Source: an uncultured Eubacteriales bacterium (lineage in GTDB: Bacteria > Bacillota > Clostridia > Oscillospirales > CAG-272). Taken from it: a DNA stretch of 15,050 nt. Made by a program: the position numbers and the translations under genes. The notes under the pieces are model-generated. The model was given only the letters and a program-made list of their open reading frames with translations, searched no databases and was not told the origin of the DNA. Location of the stretch: NCBI GenBank assembly GCA_934365155.1, contig CAKRMZ010000035.1, positions 1-15,050 of the forward strand, read 5' to 3'. Positions 13,977 through 15,050 of this stretch are shown here, in pieces (within the stretch, counting starts at the first letter, position 1; every line of letters starts with the position of its first letter).

Positions 13977-14576
13977 ATGAAATCAAATTCAAAAACATAT
14001 TTGCGATCTATGCTTGTAACGGCGATTATGTCGGGAATTGCCTTTGTATTAATGCTGTGTGAATTCGGTTTGCCGCTGATTCCGGGTTTCCTGAAATTTG
14101 ACTTGTCGGATTTACCGGCACTTATAAGCTCTTTTGCTTTGGGACCGCTTTGGGGGTGTACGGTAGAATTGGTGAAGAATGTTCTTCATTTGTCGGTAAC
14201 CACAACAAGCGGAGTCGGAGAACTTGCCAATTTCTTAATCGGTTCTGCGTTTGTAATTCCTGCCGGATGGATCTATAAGCGAAAAAAAGGCAAGAAACAG
14301 GCTGTTATAGGCGCCCTTGTCGGGACGATTGTTTCTGTGGTAATCAGTTTTCCGACGAATTATTTTATTACATATCCTTTCTTTTCAAAATTTTTGATTC
14401 CGATGGAAACGATTATCAAAGCGTACAGTGTATTGATTCCACCGGCCAATACGTTACCGCGGGCGCTGTTGATTGTGAACTGTCCGCTTACCCTGGTCAA
14501 AGGCTTGTGCAATATGTTGATTACCTTGTTGCTGTATAAAAAAATATCTCCTATTTTAAAAGGGAAGCAGCAATAA
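13977..14576 (+). CDS. ribU: Riboflavin ECF transporter substrate-binding S component RibU
   Basis: 199 residues with about six hydrophobic segments. RibU is the membrane S component that captures riboflavin and is driven by a shared EcfA/A'/T energising module, not encoded in this window. The RibU signatures are FLKFDLSDLPALI (38-50), VELVKN (63-68), GVGELANFLIG (79-89) and FPTNYF (125-130). The ATG at 13977 follows GAGG at a 9-base spacing. An FMN riboswitch with terminator stands directly upstream, which supports the riboflavin assignment independently of the protein. There is no terminator visible behind the gene before the rplJ promoter, 35 bases later, so some transcription may run on into the L10 unit. 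Confidence 0.94.
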   Translation: MKSNSKTYLRSMLVTAIMSGIAFVLMLCEFGLPLIPGFLKFDLSDLPALISSFALGPLWGCTVELVKNVLHLSVTTTSGVGELANFLIGSAFVIPAGWIYKRKKGKKQAVIGALVGTIVSVVISFPTNYFITYPFFSKFLIPMETIIKAYSVLIPPANTLPRALLIVNCPLTLVKGLCNMLITLLLYKKISPILKGKQQ

Positions 14577-14610
14577 GAAAAATAAAAGTGAATAAAGTGA
14601 ACTTAAGTTA

Positions 14611-14639
14611 TTGACAAAGTGCGGAAACTATGGTATACT
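14611..14639 (+). promoter_or_regulatory. Strong promoter of the rplJ (L10) unit
   Basis: TTGACA (14611-14616), a 17-base spacer and TATACT (14634-14639) preceded by TG at the extended -10 position. It sits 35 bases after ribU. ACTTAAGT lies just before the -35, and a CTTAAGT/ACTTAAG inverted repeat begins two bases after the -10. Confidence 0.9.
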
Positions 14640-14640
14640 G

Positions 14641-14659
14641 CTTAAGTAAAAAACTTAAG
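14641..14659 (+). repeat. CTTAAGT/ACTTAAG inverted repeat at the transcript start
   Basis: CTTAAGT (14641-14647) and ACTTAAG (14653-14659) form a 7-bp inverted repeat with a 5-base A loop, exactly where the rplJ transcript should begin. A third copy of the core (ACTTAAGT) is at 14601-14608, on the other side of the promoter. Confidence 0.7.
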
Positions 14660-14767
14660 ACAGCAGGTTTCAAGGTAAAAAACAATTTTCCTGCCGAGGT
14701 TAGATAAGTATTGATTTTCTATCTTTCTTTCGGAAGTGAATTGCTTTTTCCGAAAGAAAGTTTTTTT
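14660..14767 (+). promoter_or_regulatory. L10 ribosomal protein leader (autoregulatory mRNA leader)
   Basis: The segment AGACAGCAGG ... CCTGCCGAGGTTAGATA (14660-14706) has the form of the L10 leader found before rplJ in Bacillota, with GCAGG (14663-14667) pairing CCTGC (14690-14694). The L10-L7/L12 complex is known to bind such leaders in place of its rRNA site and lower expression of its own operon. A terminator hairpin follows at 14723. AGATA (14702-14706) can pair with TATCT (14720-14724), which would invade the base of that hairpin. Confidence 0.85.
14723..14767 (+). terminator. Attenuator terminator in the L10 leader
   Basis: CTTTCTTTCGGAA (14723-14735) pairs perfectly with TTCCGAAAGAAAG (14748-14760) around a 12-base loop. 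A run of seven T follows (14761-14767). It stands between the promoter and rplJ, so it must be conditional. Confidence 0.92.
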
Positions 14768-14803
14768 ATGCGTAATCGAAACAGTTTTCAGGAGGTGAAA
14801 AAG

Positions 14804-15050
14804 ATGCCTAATAAAAATGTATTGGAACAGAAAAAACAGATGGTCAACGAGCTCGCTGAAAAGTTAAAAAATGCTCCCAGCGCTGTAATTGTTGATTATA
14901 CCGGTATCACTGTTGAAGATGACACCGCAATGCGTGCAGAACTTCGCAAAGCAGGCGTTGAATATACTGTTTTTAAAAATTCAATTACAAAAAGAGCTTG
15001 TGAAGCTGCCGGATTTGAAGCATTAACCACAGATCTTTCCGGTATGACTG
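14804..15050 (+). CDS. rplJ: 50S ribosomal protein L10, 3' end cut by the window
   Basis: The first 82 residues of a protein of about 165-175. L10 anchors the L7/L12 dimers to form the ribosomal stalk that recruits translation factors. MPNKNVLEQKKQMVNELAEK, the strand SAVIVDYTGITVE and RAELRKAGVEYTVFKNSI with the following TKRA are typical of the RNA-binding N-terminal domain. The ATG at 14804 is preceded by AGGAGGTG about 6-7 bases upstream. The L10 leader and attenuator upstream confirm the identification. rplL and probably rpoB/rpoC should follow beyond the window; that is expected from usual gene order, not seen. Confidence 0.97.
   Translation, partial: MPNKNVLEQKKQMVNELAEKLKNAPSAVIVDYTGITVEDDTAMRAELRKAGVEYTVFKNSITKRACEAAGFEALTTDLSGMT

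Noticed and set aside
1..15050. CRISPR arrays, insertion sequences, tRNA or rRNA genes
   Set aside because: I found no regularly spaced repeats, transposase-like frames, terminal inverted repeats or tRNA-like TTCRA blocks in any intergenic region.

Overview
The window is a piece of a moderate-GC bacterial chromosome made almost entirely of housekeeping genes. The organism is most likely a member of the Bacillota, class Clostridia. The grounds are strong AGGAGG-type Shine-Dalgarno sequences, a small L7Ae-family gene directly before rpsL, an FMN riboswitch before a RibU-type riboflavin transporter, an L10 leader with an attenuator before rplJ, and an HtrA with a disordered cytoplasmic tail. I cannot fix the genus by eye.

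Layout. Positions 1-4411 (+) are the 3' part of the F1 ATP synthase operon: atpH (truncated by the window edge), atpA, atpG, atpD and atpC, tightly packed with overlapping or near-overlapping starts, closed by a strong terminator at about 4412-4464. Positions 4485-6076 (+) hold a two-gene unit, a membrane-anchored Amidase_2-type peptidoglycan amidase and a PF06541-type multi-pass membrane protein, closed by another terminator. Positions 6075-7958 (-) hold a 72-residue ferritin-like helical protein and an HtrA/DegP-type membrane protease, each apparently a separate transcription unit. The 7959-8186 interval is a divergent promoter region with paired TTCATA boxes facing both ways. It serves htrA on the left and a GNAT acetyltransferase (8187-8762, +) on the right.

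Positions 8844-13740 (+) are the str operon: a strong promoter, the L7Ae-like gene, rpsL (S12), rpsG (S7), fusA (EF-G) and tuf (EF-Tu). It is followed by an FMN riboswitch and its terminator (13758-13930), ribU (13977-14576), a second strong promoter (14611-14639), the L10 leader with its attenuator, and the first 82 codons of rplJ, cut by the window end.

The genes cover energy conversion (ATP synthase), envelope maintenance and protein quality control (amidase, HtrA), translation (str operon, L10) and flavin uptake (RibU). Expression control is unusually legible: four clear intrinsic terminators plus the L10 attenuator, two near-consensus promoters, one riboswitch and one ribosomal-protein leader. 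I see no mobile element, CRISPR array, tRNA, rRNA or phage gene, and no gene-free stretch longer than 300 bases. I found no clear case of an undescribed system. The points most worth a second look are the very cysteine-rich L7Ae-like protein, the native arginine at the streptomycin-resistance position of S12, the epsilon subunit without its C-terminal domain, the mirrored TTCATA boxes at the htrA divergent promoter, and the position of the str operon upstream of the rplJ unit.
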